Positions 39,701 to 54,700 of a stretch of 64,000 nt of DNA are shown here, one piece after another. This DNA is from Tubiluchus corallicola (taxonomy: Eukaryota; Priapulida; Priapulimorpha; Priapulimorphida; Tubiluchidae). The stretch is taken from contig JAQGDQ010000712.1 in NCBI GenBank assembly GCA_030141605.1, forward strand, positions 1-64,000, in the 5' to 3' direction. Position 1 is the first letter of the stretch, and each line of letters opens with the position of its first letter. The notes beneath the pieces were generated by a model, which worked only from the letters and a program-made list of their open reading frames with translations, made no database searches and was not told where the DNA came from. Position numbers and translations under genes: made by a program.

Positions 39701-42700
39701 TTTTTACTAGCTGACAATGTTTTATGAAAAGTTAAGACTTACATCTTGGCATTTCTTGGCCCTCTTTATTAAAAAAACGTGAAGTGCAAAGCAGCTTATC
39801 ATGTTGCACCTGCAAAGAGTACCCGAAATTTGAACACAGGAAAATAAGCGGTGTTGTCACCTGAGCGTTACACCTGAACAGACTGGTCACATGACCAATT
39901 GCAAAACATATTTCCGGTTCAAAATAACGAAATCTTCCACAGTTAACTAAAATACTGAATTCAAAGATTAATGTTGAATCACCCAAGGCAATAGGATTAC
40001 TTTGAAATTCAAGATCCAGAGCAACAAATAGTAGCCCAAAAAGGCAAATTTATGTTCATTTTGTAAATCAACATTTTTGCTTCGATGTTATGAAGGCTTT
40101 TACTCAACCTTTCTCATTGGCGTTCAAGGTTAACAGACTCTTGTAAGTAATGCTTGTAACCAGGGCCAGGTTATCTTGTAGGCTAGTGTAGGATGCAGCT
40201 TAAGGCTCCTGAAACTTTGTGGCCATCAAGCTTTGGTAACATTTGGTAAAAAAATCTGTTTTTTCACTACCGTTGTGTTAAAATATGTGCTAATTCGGCG
40301 TACGATAAATAGCAAAATAGTGATTTTTCTTAAAAGAATATTTTTAATGGCAAACTAAATATAGCTGTTCTAGTTTATTTAAAGAATCTTACTTCAAGCC
40401 ATGCAAAAGCCGCTTAAATATATCACAAGTAAAAAAACATTCAAAATAGGTGCGGGCGAGTTAGAGGTTGGCCCCATAATTAGCGTAGAGGCCCAAAAGG
40501 TCCTGCTTGTAAGTATACATTTTAAGCAGTATTCTGTGTTTATTCTCTTCAAATGAGAATTACAGGCCTCGTCTAGGCAGCAGCCTATGTAGTTAAGCAA
40601 CAATGACTGCTTCTTGGGAATTGGTTGAGTGGAAAAGAGACTGTTGAAGAACTATTCTGACAAAACGTCGCAAAGCATTAATGATCTAGCACTAATTTGA
40701 AATTTGTGCTTTTAAGCTTGAAATTTGCCATGTTTTTTGTTTTGCAGTTATCGTAAAATATTTTTAGTGAACGTGAATTTAATGAACTGAGTTTTATGTG
40801 AGTCAAATTGAGTCGAATTGAGTCAAATTTAGCTTCATATCTTCTGTCGTCATATTATCGTAGTAATAGTGATAATAATATATATATATAAACTTTATTT
40901 ATTTTAAGTGGATTCTCATATAGTAATATTAGTGGTAGAAGTATTTTCACTATGTGCAACAAATGCATTTTAGTTGAGAACAGATATGTACGGTTGGTTA
41001 GTTCAAGAATATAATTACACAAATAGTTAGTTCAAAAATATGGGTAATTCAATAGTTAATGCTTAAATTTGAAATATAAAAAGCGACATTAATAATGTAG
41101 GCAATGATGATGATGATGACAGTTACAACAGTCATGAAAGCATTTATAAACATGTAGAGATGCATTCGTGGCTTTTGAATCTATCAGTGTTTTATCTGTA
41201 TTTTTCAGATGTGCTGTATCATTCGGCAGCCGGTGCCATGTTATCTCAAGTCATTCACTCTATTCTGCTGTTACCCGTTGCATGTATGCGACCGTTACTT
41301 CATGAGCTGCTTTCTCTGCTTCCGCATCTAGACAGATTAAACCGACTGCTTCCGGCTGCCGGACCAGCGGAGGAAGAAGAACTGGGATATCCTGAACACG
41401 GTTTGTTGTTTTTTTTGTTTCTGGATAGCTTGTCTCTTCTTGGCGCATAATTACAATAACCATTGTTTACTGAACTACTGATAGCGGTAAAGAATTGAGA
41501 CTAATTTGTAAAAACCAGAAATGCATCATGTGTCTTAACGTCATTTTTGCGACAGTTTTCCTTGATCTCATCTTTGGTCTCTAATATTATGAATTTTGGT
41601 CTTTCTTGGTCTTAATGCAAAAATCGTTTCGTCTTCTGTTTGCAAATTTCACGTTATTCTTGTTATGTGTAACATTATTTTCTGTTGGATCCCAGTCCGT
41701 CCTGTGACTATGACCAGTGATTTTATACTTTGTGTTTCTCTTCTGCTTTTTATTTGCTGTGTTTCTGCATTTTTTCTACATGCTAGCATTTTTTTAGTGT
41801 GTCTTTATATATTAACAGTATAAATAAAAACTCTCACAAAAATTGTTATTAGTAATTCCATGTGATTTTTTATGTTCTTCTCTTTCACTTTACTAGTGAT
41901 ATACTACAGTGGTAGTTTGAAATTTTGTTTTTTCTTGTTTTTTAATTGTGGGGCTTTTTAATTCATGTGTAACCTTCGTTTTGCAAGTGAAGTACATTAA
42001 ATTTTGTGGTTTTTGTGGTGTTCTTAGTCTTCGGTATGTCTCGAGTTCTTATTCTTTGGTCTCGAGCTTAAGAGAGAGGGCTTTGACATGCAGCCCTGAA
42101 AAGAACTGTTTTTACCATGAAAAGATCTAAACAAAACATTTCAAGTGATCAAAATACCGCGTTGGAATACTATAAAAATGGATGTCTGGACAAGAATTAT
42201 AGCCGACTAGTCATGGCGTGTGCTTACTGCTGAGTTCCGCAAGTTAAGCAATGTTGGGTCTGGAATGGATGATTCCTAAAGTAAATGCTTTTGGGTTGCT
42301 TCTCTACATTACTGCCCCCAGCTATTTACTTGGCTGCCAGATTATGTTTACATATCTGAACACCTCTCTGATGGTGTAGCGTCTCATCTTAGACGAATCA
42401 CATAAGTTCTGGTCTTACCACAGTCGGAAACATTAAGTAGGCCTTGCCGCTGAATCTTGGAGTCTAACTAGCAAAGTGCTGAGCTCTGTAAAGGAAAGAT
42501 ACAAAATCGTGATTAGGACAATAGTTCTTCCTAAGCAGAGCATATGCATTAAAAATGTGAGCTGTATGTGAAGTATTTGAAACTGTGTAGTGTGGATCTT
42601 ACTTGTGTTCTTGCTTGTGATCATTTTTTGCCGCTTTTCATTGCAGAAGCGTTAGACATGAGGTCGAGCCCTGTCAAGGACTGGGTATGGCTGGTGGACC

Positions 42701-45700
42701 TGCAACGTGCCACAGCTCTCCTGGTCGGCAGGTGTCTAGGAGGGATGTTGTTCGGACAGCCACTCTCACAAGCCGAGAAAGATACAAATAGCTGGCTGGC
42801 ATGCAATCTACTGAGCAATGGTTTAGAGTGCAGGGCGGATGAGATAGGTGTGCATAATTTTATTTTTGTTTAACTTTTGTGGCCAAGTAATAGATTTATT
42901 TTCACAAATAAGCTGGTGCTTGTAGTACTTCCCGTGTTGTATTATGTTATGTTACGTTATGTTATGTTATGTTGGCTTGCAATTCATTGCATTGCATTGC
43001 ACTGCATTGCATTGCATTACATTACATTATGACACAAAAATATTGTTATAGAGTTTCTGCTACAATCACAGAACAGTTTTTCATGACTGTGGGAGCTGAG
43101 AGTACCTCATCCTGTATATATTACAGTTTATTGACAAATACAGTATTTTCTACAGTCGTCTAATTTATCTTTATCAAAAACACACATATAACACATTTTG
43201 TCCAGGGACAAGCAAAATGCATCATTACATGAAATATAATTTTAGTGCGATATTAATTATAATCGATATCAATTGTAGAAGTTAAATTAATTAAACATTA
43301 TTATTTCCACAAAATTTATCAAGTTTATACAAATATTTGGCTTTATTTATAGCGTGTTGTGTCATAAAACAATTGATATCTTGAATGTAGCCAGTATATT
43401 AACCCTCAGGACATTCTAACACCACATGACTAAGAGTTTGCACAACATTCAAATCACAAAATTGACATATTCTGCTTTCCCATCCTGTCCTGCTTCACCT
43501 GCCAGTTTTGATTCGTAGGTGGTGATGTCTTAACTCTGAATCTTGAAAGGGTCGGTCAAGTTGGGTTGAACCTACAGTCAAGATGATCTTAGACTAGAAT
43601 CTTTTATGCTTTGGCGTGCGCTTTACAATCACAGGCTGATTGGAGATTTTTTGTAGTCAACATCGGCAGTTTCTGAGCAATTTTTCAACTAAGTAGTACC
43701 AATATGTGTGCTTTAGGTTGAAACTGTTCGTTCTGTCTCGTCTCGTGATGTCTGAAGAATTTAAATCATTTAAATTCTTCAAAAATTAGTCCTTTCAATG
43801 AGGGCTTGTAACAAAATGTTCTGGGCGTGATTTTGACTGTGACTGTTGTGACGTCGTTTCAATCAGTAGCTTTGCTGCTGACCTATTTATATTATTAACA
43901 TTTATTACAAAATCAAGTTTTAATTTTTGTTTTGTGCAGATGTTATATTATCGGAACTGGTGCGATGTCAGGGTGCATACGAGGCGGCCGAGCAGACGTT
44001 CACTCCAGAGATAGCTCTGCTTATTGACCTGGCTCTTGGTGTTAATAGAGAACCGGTTCAAGAACTCTGGAACAGTATGCAAGAACATGCCCAAATGCGC
44101 GGTACCAGATTTATTTTTATCTTCAGTTTCATACACAGAGCTTTTGTATTGTCGTAGATTCAAGTCTGCCTTGCATTTTATTAACTGTTCACTGGACTGA
44201 AAGCGTTTTTATTATTATACTCTTGGGCTGGCATTTTTAGTCAATAAACGATCAGTTAATCAGTCAGTCTGAAGCACAATGGATAAGGCTGTGAACCCTT
44301 TCATTTTGCTTTTGAGGTTGCCGTATCCATAAAGCAGAGTTCATGGCAAGGTTTGACAAATTTTGGGAGCACAGTAACAAAGTATGTGAGCAAAAGACTA
44401 AACATTTATACGCTTTTTTAAGTACTGTAACTGTTTAACCGAAACAAAGCCAATGACTACAAATCATAAGGGCTGAACTTAGGAAACAAACAGTAAGAAT
44501 AAGTGCCAAGAAAAATAGAGTTCTTGAAGAAGTTTCTGAGTATTGTGTAGCTTTTAAAGCATGCAGTGAGAATTTGTTTCTTCACAAACAAGTAGCAATG
44601 CTTTATTATTTGTCACAACTGCAGTGCAACGCTGCTAAATTTTACAAATCTAGTATTTAAAATCACATGTTGATCCATTATATTTTTCATCATGGAGGGG
44701 GAAACCTAGGCTTAATTTAGTTTACAGTAGTTTATTCCACCCATCTCATGCAATATACGTAACAAAATCAATAACAAAAATGGTGCAATACAATTACTTG
44801 GGATGCAGAGAAGTCAAAAGCAAAGTTTGTAAGCCACCCAGTGCTGCCTTAATTAAACATTTAAATTCCTCCGTGCTACATTGTACTGATATGTAGTTCT
44901 ATTGTTTTTGCAAACTGACTCTGAAAAAATGTTTACTATATACAACTGTACATATGAAATTTGTAGACCCATCTAATTTACATAGAATTGCGTAATTCAC
45001 ACACAAATTTATTTTGGGCAATAAAAGTTTCATTTTGTATTATCTAGACTGGGACACAGCAGACGTGATTGCTGAGCCGCTATTGCAAAAAGTTTCTCAC
45101 TTTCTCTTAGCATGTTTGTTAAAACACTGTGGGGTTTTAGGCGTGGCGTTACGAAAACTGAGGTAAGCAGTTGCTAGGACATGCCACTTTGTTTTTTGAA
45201 AACAATTGTTGTAGCTTGTTGATATAGTTTCTGTTGTTGCAGTTTTAATGTTTAGTACTTTTTTCCACAATATTTAATACACGAGACAATCAACTTCATT
45301 GCCATGCCATAGATTTTAATAACAGTTGCTTGACATTGGGGAGAGGGTGTGACTATGCAGTTAAAAGTAGGCGCAATTGGCTTTGAAGATACCATTTGCG
45401 TATGCACTATTAGAGTAATTTCAATGTATTTTGTAAGCTTGTGAACTTTTCTGATTAATTAAAATTGATAATAAGTGAAATTAAACTTACTAATTTGCTC
45501 ATGCGTTTGTGAATCTGTGATCAAGCGACTAAAGTGCTGCTTCTGTTGTTGCTACAGACTACAGACAAATCAAAACTTTTGCCAAATTTCACCTGTTCTC
45601 ATAGTGCCCGGTGGCATAGGTAAGAGGGGAAGTTAACCGAGGAGCGGTTTTCCCCAGCTAGCACTTGATCAAGTGCACAAAAAACTTCTTTCAGAACGTT

Positions 45701-48700
45701 AGAAAGTCAAAATACCTGACAGTTTAATTTTCCAAAAAGCCTTCTGCCTAAAGTTTGGGACAAACGAAGATGATAATTAGTAATTTGATATCTTTGTTAT
45801 GTTTAAGTAGTTACATTAGTTTTCTGTTTTCAATGTTTCTGTGCAGTACACATCTTGATTTAACCATGAAGTACATTTTTATTCACTCTCTCTCTCTCCT
45901 GTGTTAGCATTTGAAGAACTTTCTGAGTATCGTGTAGCTTTTAAAGCGTGCAGTGAGAATTTGTTTCTTCACAAACAAGTAGCAATGCTTTATTATTTGT
46001 CACAACTGCAGTGAAACACTGCTAAATGTTACAAATCTAGTATTTAAAATCACATGTGTATCCGTTATATTTTTCATCACGGAGGGGGGAACCTAGGTTT
46101 AATTTAGTTTACAGTAGTTTATTCCACCCATCTCAAGCAATATACATAACAAAATCAATAACAAAAATGGTGCAATACAATTACTTGGGATGCAGAGAAG
46201 TCAGAAGCAAAGTTTGTAAGCCACCCAGTGCTGCCTTAATTAAACAATTAAATTCCTTTGTGCTACATTGTGCTGATATGGACATTGACACGTCAAATCA
46301 TTAATGTAAGTTAAACATGTATTTGTATGTGTGTATCGACGCCTTATAGTGTAAAGATGCTCTAGGCACAGTGCTCCTTTTTAATAAAGAAAATTATTTC
46401 TTAATCTAAAGAGCACTACAAAATCTGTTGACAGGGAGTTTATGCAATGCCTATCATTAACTGCAGCAGTAACAGAAATCTTCTGGTCACATTGTCTGAA
46501 AATTGTTTTCAAAAGGTGTTTATCTCTTTAGGTTGGGTCCCAGCAAGCAGCTAGTGTTTGTCTACCGCTGCGTGTACCGAGTGAGACGAAAACTTCTTGC
46601 GCTCAAGATATCACAGGAATCGTTGAAATCTCGCAAAGATAAGAAGACTAAAAGTTAGTTTTTTTATTTTAGTTTCTGGAAATTAACACTATGGTCTAAC
46701 ATCACTTTGCGGCATCTCTTTGTTAGACAAATGAGCTATTGTGTTAATTGCTATTTTATTTCATTAATTATTTAGTTTTTGTCGTTTGTGGAAAATATAC
46801 AGGTGTCATAGGTGTTACTGATTGATTGATTGTAAAGTGTGAAAGTTTGTGAGGTTGAATTCTGAGGCTTCGAGTTTGAGCCTCATTGCTGAATAATAGT
46901 TCAGTGTTCCGGCATTGTTTTTTTTTTAAAATTACCTATGGATTACTTGTTGTATGTTTTAAAAAGTAAATTTTTTCTAGCTTTTTAAAATTAAGGTCTA
47001 TCATATTTATTTTATATAATGTGAACTAAAATGTCCATGGTAATAAGTACATTGATGTTTAATATGAAAAAATGGCAAAATATTGAATTGAACCTGCAAC
47101 CTGTTGCACTAATGAGTGATTTGCGTATTTTGAAGGTCAGAAGAGACGTCAAAGTGCCAGATTACAGGTGCAATTGAAGGAACATCGGGGTGAGGAGACA
47201 AGTAAAGAAGAACTGACAGGTAGTTATACAGTTCTTCTAATTTTTATTTTTTTATTTTAACAAGCCTTTTGACAGTTTTGCTATGTGCACGTGCAGTTGC
47301 TGCAGGTCAAAGGTTAACTGAACCCAGCACGTTTTGCTTAACTACAACCGTCATGTGACCTTATACATACAACTACATGTTGGTGAAACGGGTGAAAAAA
47401 ATGTATGATATTTCACTTCTATAGCTTTAAACTAATATATTAGTCTTATCTGAAAACAGGTAGCAAAAGAGCAGCATCAATCTTCGTAAAATGAAATAAA
47501 TGAAACAAAAATTAATGCCAGGAACTAATACGACAGCATAGGCCTCAAGGCATTGTCAGGTGTGAACAAATGTGTTGTCTGGTTCACATAACCTTTGACC
47601 TTTTCACGATCATCAATCGCTGGAATTGTGAAAAGGCTTATTTATTCACATTAGTTTGAAATACGGAAAGTAAATCTGTAAAGCTACAAATAAAATTCAG
47701 GATTCGTTACATTATTTTCGGTGTGAAAAAGTGATTTCTTTTCTCGTTTATGCTTGCATTTGTGGTTTCACTCTGAATTGCTGTTTGGTCATTAGAACTT
47801 CTCTCTTGTTTAATTTAACTTGTATTTATATCTTCTGTAAGATGTTAATATAACAATTTGTGGTGTACTAGCATACAGCTAATATATTAATTTGTAAATT
47901 TATAAATTCATAATTTATTAATTCATAAATTTGTTAACACAAATTTTATAAATATTAATAAGTTGCTGATAAAAAAATGGCTGTGAGCAAAGTAAACCAA
48001 TCGTCGTTAAAATGAAACATGCATCGTTAAGTGAGAAAAAGGTGTCAAATTGGCAGTGTCATTAAAATGAAACATCGCTAAATGGGAAGTCGATAAGCGA
48101 CGACTTCCTGTATCTTTTCAAAATATAATTTAGCATGTGCACTTGCATATGAGAAAGCATTAATTTAAACATTGATTTTCTTTTGCAGTTTTAAATTGAA
48201 AAAAACTGTTCAGCATGACAGTTATGATTTAAGATTTTGAGGAGAACTTAATTAGTGACAACATTTACAGATGATGCTGATGGTGAATTAGACCAGGTGT
48301 TACCTGCCGTGAATACGTATGAGACCACCTGTCAGGCGATCATACAGCGATGTGCGTTTCTGCTCGTGGGGGTGAAGACTGCTCTGCCAGGAGATGAGGA
48401 CATTCTCAGTTCTAAACATCGGTTTCTAACGAAGGATGATGCAGGACGTGGCGAGAATAGAGCATACAATGTCGAGGACCTGGGAAGCCAAGGTTTTGTT
48501 ATGTTACTATGTAGCTAGTAAAAACTGGTGTGCCTGACGGGATCAATTCATAAAAAATTCAGACAGTGACTATTGGAAAGCCTAGTATTTGTTGCACAGA
48601 TTATATTGTCTCTGAGTTGGAGCATATTTAATGTTTTTTTATAAAGTGAACTTTTAATTTTGTAAAGCTACTTTTAATTTGAATGGATCGATTGTTTTTC

Positions 48701-51700
48701 ATCGCAACTTAATGCAAATTAATTTTTAAATAATTTTGGAAGGAGTTTGCAATTCCCCTCACAGTTTTAAAACCCTATCCCTAACCCTAGCATTAACCCT
48801 AACCCTAACCCCAGTCCTAATTGTAACCGTAATCCTAATCCTTGTAACCCTAATCCACTTCACGAACTAATTTCTTGTGCATGACGAATTCTAAACTTTA
48901 GCCATAATTTTTTCTTAAAATTGCCAAAAAGACATCGAAAGTTAGAATTCAAGCCCGTCTTATTAGTCCTGTCGGTGACATGCTCGATCTTAAGGAGGCT
49001 CGGCTTCATTACCGTAGTTTCTTGAACACCCTGGTGACTTGGAGGGAAGAGGATATCTGTTTTGGGCAGTAATTTATCCCATAACAATGCTTGCTGAGTG
49101 CTTTTTAACCAAGTGTGTTTCCAGGAAATTGTAAAAAGTGCTAGAATTGACAGGTTTCTAAACATCGGTCAAAAATCTTACTTAATGGTGTTTAACTGTG
49201 CCAATTGGTTTTTGTATTGATAAGTTACAGTAGTTTTAGGCAGAGTAACGTAGATTTAAATGCCAAACATGCGCATAGAGATAGTGCTAGTCTCACACAT
49301 AAAGTGAAGCCACAGTGGACACCATCATATGGCAAAGAATTGGTGCCATGATGTACAATAGAAAAACTGCATTCGATTGTATGGCAAAAACAGCCCTTTA
49401 GCGACACACGTTTGAAGTATGTTGATTTGTAAGCTAGCAAACTCTCTATACCATTACATGCGGCATCACATTTAAATCTATAGGGTAATGGGAACAAGCA
49501 GAATAAATGTGCTTAGTGGTGCCATCTACAGGAGATTTATTACATTTACTGGAATAAATTTTTTGAATTTTTTATATTTACGTTGGCGTCATTTTTGTAA
49601 CAGTATCAACAGAAAATACATCATTTAAAAATCGATGCCCCCTTTAACTAATTGACTTGGGATGATTGTTTTTGGTCTATTTTTTTAGATGACTCTGGCG
49701 GGCTAAAGTCTAGTCCGTCGACCAGACCACGGGTCAGTCGCAGTTCACACCCTCATCTGGATCTGGAGGAGAACCTTTCTTCGGCATTTCCATTTAATCC
49801 CAAATATTCAGTAAGTCCACTTTCAGTTATTTTCTTTCCCTTTAATTTATAGTTTTATTAAAGGATAGGTAAATATTTTTTAGTACATGCACTCGTCAAC
49901 TTACGATCACAATCGGGACTGTCTGATTGGTCGTAAGCTGAATTGGACGTAAATCGGACCTGTATATTCAAGTAGTGCGACTCTACATGCAAGACTAAGT
50001 ATGGCGGCACCTACGATTAATTTATCGAAACAGATAGCAATTTAAAGTTAATATGAGTTATAGTTGGTTTTGTATAATTAATTAATTAAGTTGCAGTTGT
50101 CGTAATGTCGCATAGGTCGTAAATCTATAACTACAGTAAGTCCTCGCTTAACGACGCTAATGCAATTCAGCAAAATGTGTCACTAAACAAAGCAATGCTT
50201 TCTGTAAGAAATAGTGTAGTTGCTTGCAGGAGAAAAATCAATGACACTTGGCTCATAAATTAAGCACTTTGTAGATTGCTAACAGATCTACATTAAGTAT
50301 TTGTTTAATTAAAATGATTAGCTAGCATCATTACAACAAAACGTCGCTGAGCTGGGCGGCGTTAACCGAGGACTTGGTGTGCTTGTGTTTTGTTAAGTGT
50401 AGCTAAATGTTTTAGTTTTATCGTTTATGGCTATAGCTGCCTTGAAATAACTGATTTTTTTAATTATATTATATTATCACATTTTTACCCCTCCTTACAT
50501 GGACTAATATATGTATATTTATCAATCTATTTTACCTCTCAGATATAACAATTACAACATTACACCAATTACAACAATTTGATAAAGAGAATTTCAAACA
50601 ATACTGTCCACTGAACCAAACTACTGTAAGTCATCATAATTCTTAACTTGTGTGCTATAAAACCCATGCAAGAGAGCAGATGGTATCTGGGAACTCATGT
50701 GAGGTAAATGTAAATGCTGAAAAATCAAATTTTGAGTAAATACCATTGAGTAGTCAAAGTATCCATTCTCACAGTAGTGGCAAAACAGTTCAGGTCTCTT
50801 AATTTGTATATGCACATGCTTAATTATATGACTACTGTTTTAACAAATAATAGTCTTTTCATCATTTATATCATACCATATATGAGTTTCGTTCACTATA
50901 TCACTCCATTCTGAAACACTATTTTTTTCTTTATCACATGGTTCACCTCATAATTTTGAGTTTGTTTTCATTACTTTTTTACTTTCATAGGGTGGGACAA
51001 TCTAACAAGTCCTGCTTTTTGATTGCCTGCAACATATTTACATTTATACATAGGCAAACGTAGTGTGAAGCTTTTCTTGTACAGAAACTAAAAAATTCTT
51101 TTTATTATGTTGATTGTAGGCCTTTTCACTATATTTTGTACATAAAATTATTGCAAATGTGTTATGTGAAATAAATAACTTATGGTATACATCGATTAAT
51201 ATGATTGTATTTTGCACGCCTTCTTAAGTTCTTATTTATGTATCACATCTTCAACACGGTGCTGCTACTACGTTGATTTACTCATCTGTATAGCTTAAAA
51301 TGAGCAAAAATTTTTGCTTTTGCAAATATCTTTGTTTTATGTCAATGCATCTGTAAAGTTCGGTAAAAAGTGGATATTTTTGGCTGATTTGTGATTTATG
51401 TTTTTCTGCTGTACGTGCAATTCTTCAGTATGAGCAAACAGCAAAGTTAACAAATACCTTTTTCTTAATTTAGTATTTTCATTCAGAACTTTCACAGAAT
51501 GTATTCAGTTCCACAAGGTTTGTTGTCTTTTGTATTTACAATTTGATCATGACTGTTGTTTTTTAGCCGAATCATCAGGGTAGCTCGGAAGATGTATCCC
51601 AACAATCTGCTGATTCCAATGGTAATTGCTTTTATGAATTAATTAATTAATGACTTAATAAACTAGCTTTGGCTCATCGTACACTTATAGTAAAGTGCAC

Positions 51701-54700
51701 AATTTCAATAATTTTTATTTCCAATTGAATACTTACTAAATACGGCCGTTGCAGTATGCTTACACGTCTGATCTGCTTGACAAGTAATCATTTATTTCGT
51801 TTACATGTTGTTTATTGTTTTCTTTTGTTAAAGCATAAGAAAACCTTTTCATAAATACAGCTTAAAAATTCTGTTTTGAAAGTTTATATCACTTACTTAC
51901 TGTCTTATTGCATACAGAGCCTGCAATGGCAGTAATGTTGTGTAAAGCTTGTAAATTTAAACTCATTGTAAAAGTCGTTTGAAACTAGTTTAAATAGCAT
52001 TGCGTAAAATTTGAAAAAGTAATCAGAGCATTTGTTGCGCACTCTTCACTAACTAAGCAAAAGTTTAAATTACTTTATATTGTCAGCAAGATGAATAATT
52101 TGTTTTTTGGCAAATGAGTGGTGCACACTGGGATGGTGATGCAGTGCCGTTTTACCAGGTTGTGCAAATTTAAATTATTAAGAATTTTCTTGTCTAGTTA
52201 CATAAGTCTTTCTAGCAAGTAGGCTTAATACTAAGTAATATAACATTGTACGGAAAGTTGTTTAGGATATATATATATGTATGTATATATTAAAATTCCC
52301 TTTTCTTCTCTTCTAATGTTTTATTTAATGAGGTTTTTAGAAACAAGACAAACTATGTTCTGAAGACATGCTGTTTGAGAGCTTAGGTAATTTCACTGAC
52401 AAAACAAAAAATTTCAAGATACCAAAACACTACATGACTGTGCAGAATAGTGAACAAATTTTCATTTTGTAGTTTTCCTTATTTTTAATGCATCTTGCCC
52501 ACTAATTTATCCTGAATATTCAGATGATTGTTTATTTCGTGAGTACTGCTCTACCTGTCCTACAAACTGATTTGTCATGAACTTTGTTAGGCAAGTCCCT
52601 TAATGGCGGCAAATTGACACAACCGTACAGTCTTACCGACTAAAAGCCATACAAGAATCCCATAAGGTGTAGAAAATACAGGGAAGTTTAGTATTAGCAT
52701 ATAAAAAGTTCCCAATGTAACAATGATTATGCCACTGCTGTGTCTAACTTAATTATGTTTCTATAGTTATACGTTTAATGTAATTGATAAAAATTGATGG
52801 GTTTTCCCTCTGTTGTTGATTTTAGGAACGAATTCTCAGTCATTGAAGTCGGTAAAGGAGGCGCTACGGCGACTTCGCTGGCGACAAGACCGAATGGGGC
52901 TTTCAAGTAGTAGCAGTCGTAGCTTTGCCACAACTAATGTGTTTTATAAACTCGCTCATAGGTAAGATGCTTAAATTAAGTAGGAATGTTAAATAATACA
53001 AATTTGGTGTTATAATAATGATACAATATGATACTTTTTTCCAACAATACTATAAGGATATACTATTTTTAGACGATACGATACGATAAATTATTTCGAA
53101 CGATAAAACGGTACTGAATTTAGACAATTTATACAGCAACAGAAAAAGTATCATTAATAATTTAAATTATTAAATGCTTCAATGCATTCAGTGCTGTATA
53201 CTTAAATGGCTGCTAGTTATGAAACACTAGTTTGTTTGTCATAATGATACATAAATAAGTAAACTGCGACTAATGAACATATTACTGCAATAAAAATAAT
53301 TATCTGTATGAGCTGCACATGACTGGGAAAGTGACATTAAAAATAGGATACAGTTACTTGACATCTGTGCGTCAGTATCAAAGTGTGTAAAGGGATCTCT
53401 ATAGATTTGTCAGTATCATTCAAAATGAAGATAGCCGTTATTGCCAGGCAAAAGTACAAGAAAATGATTCCCTCTCTGACAAGCTTATAATTTTAAATAA
53501 TTCTTTTTATCCACTTTTTTGAATAATTATTATAAATAAGTAGAAAAGAAAAGTGAACCAATTTTATGAAGGTAAGTGATAAACAATGTACCTGCCTAAT
53601 TCCATATGATATCTGCTGTCATTGCCACCAACTGTATGTGACGGATTTTCCACTTACATATTTAGTGTGGGGCGAATTATGCATTTATTTCCACCTAGCA
53701 GCCAGGATACCGGATGTAGAACAGTTTAAGGCATCGATGTTATCATTATTGGGTCATAAACTTAAAGCCTGTTCACACCTGCATCTAACTGAGGGTACTT
53801 TACTATTCTGACTCCTAAAACGTAAGATGAAAATAGGAATACGAATTTAGATGCATACAAAATTTATAACAATCATATCAACTGGGTTGCATAACAAAGC
53901 TACAAAATAGCGCAGTTTTACGCAAAGCTAAGGGAGTTAGCAGGGGAGTCCACTTAGTGACCCGAAATGTGAGCTAGTTAGCTAGGTGCAGTCATTGAAA
54001 TACCGGCTACAGTTCTTACTGTGCACATTCAACTTCGTGTGTTATTGACAGTTAGCATAGCAGTTCCAGAGGGCTACCGATGTAATTAACAGGAACGTGA
54101 TACTGGCAATCGTTGCACATGCAAAGAGAGAGAGAGAGAGAAATCTTTCCCAACATAGGTAAAGTCACTGTAGACGTTACTACGCATGCGTCAGGTATCG
54201 GAGATTTTGGCAGGTGAACAGGCAACTTCACTTTTGCACAGGGGTATGTTAGATAGGCCCTTAACACCTAAACTACAATGGCTGTATGTATTTGTCTCAC
54301 ACTTTTCTTTTAACAGACTGTTTTTGTCTTCAAACAGCTTGCTTTTAAATTATGGGAAATTTTTTTTGTTCTTCATAAGAATTGGTTTATGGCAACTTAA
54401 GAAACTGTGTTAATTTGGTAACACATGTTTCATTTCATGCTTTCAGCATAATACAGTTTGTTTGCGATGACGAGACTGTCGATGGTGGTGTGATGTCGGG
54501 GGGTTCCACTGGAGTGTGCACGGAGCCGCATACAGTTGCAGTTGCAATGGAACATCAACAGAGCAGAGCTGAGGTATAAAATGTAAACTGTTTAGATGGT
54601 TTTTAGCAAATATCACTGTCATGGCAACATTAGAGTAGGGGTTGCTGAATGATCATGCTATGTGCAAGGCTACGTAGATTATGCAACACCAGTTCTGGTT

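Noticed and set aside
46056-46304. 82-codon frame in the right 368-bp repeat
   Set aside because: The frame is interrupted in the near-identical left copy, so it is not maintained.
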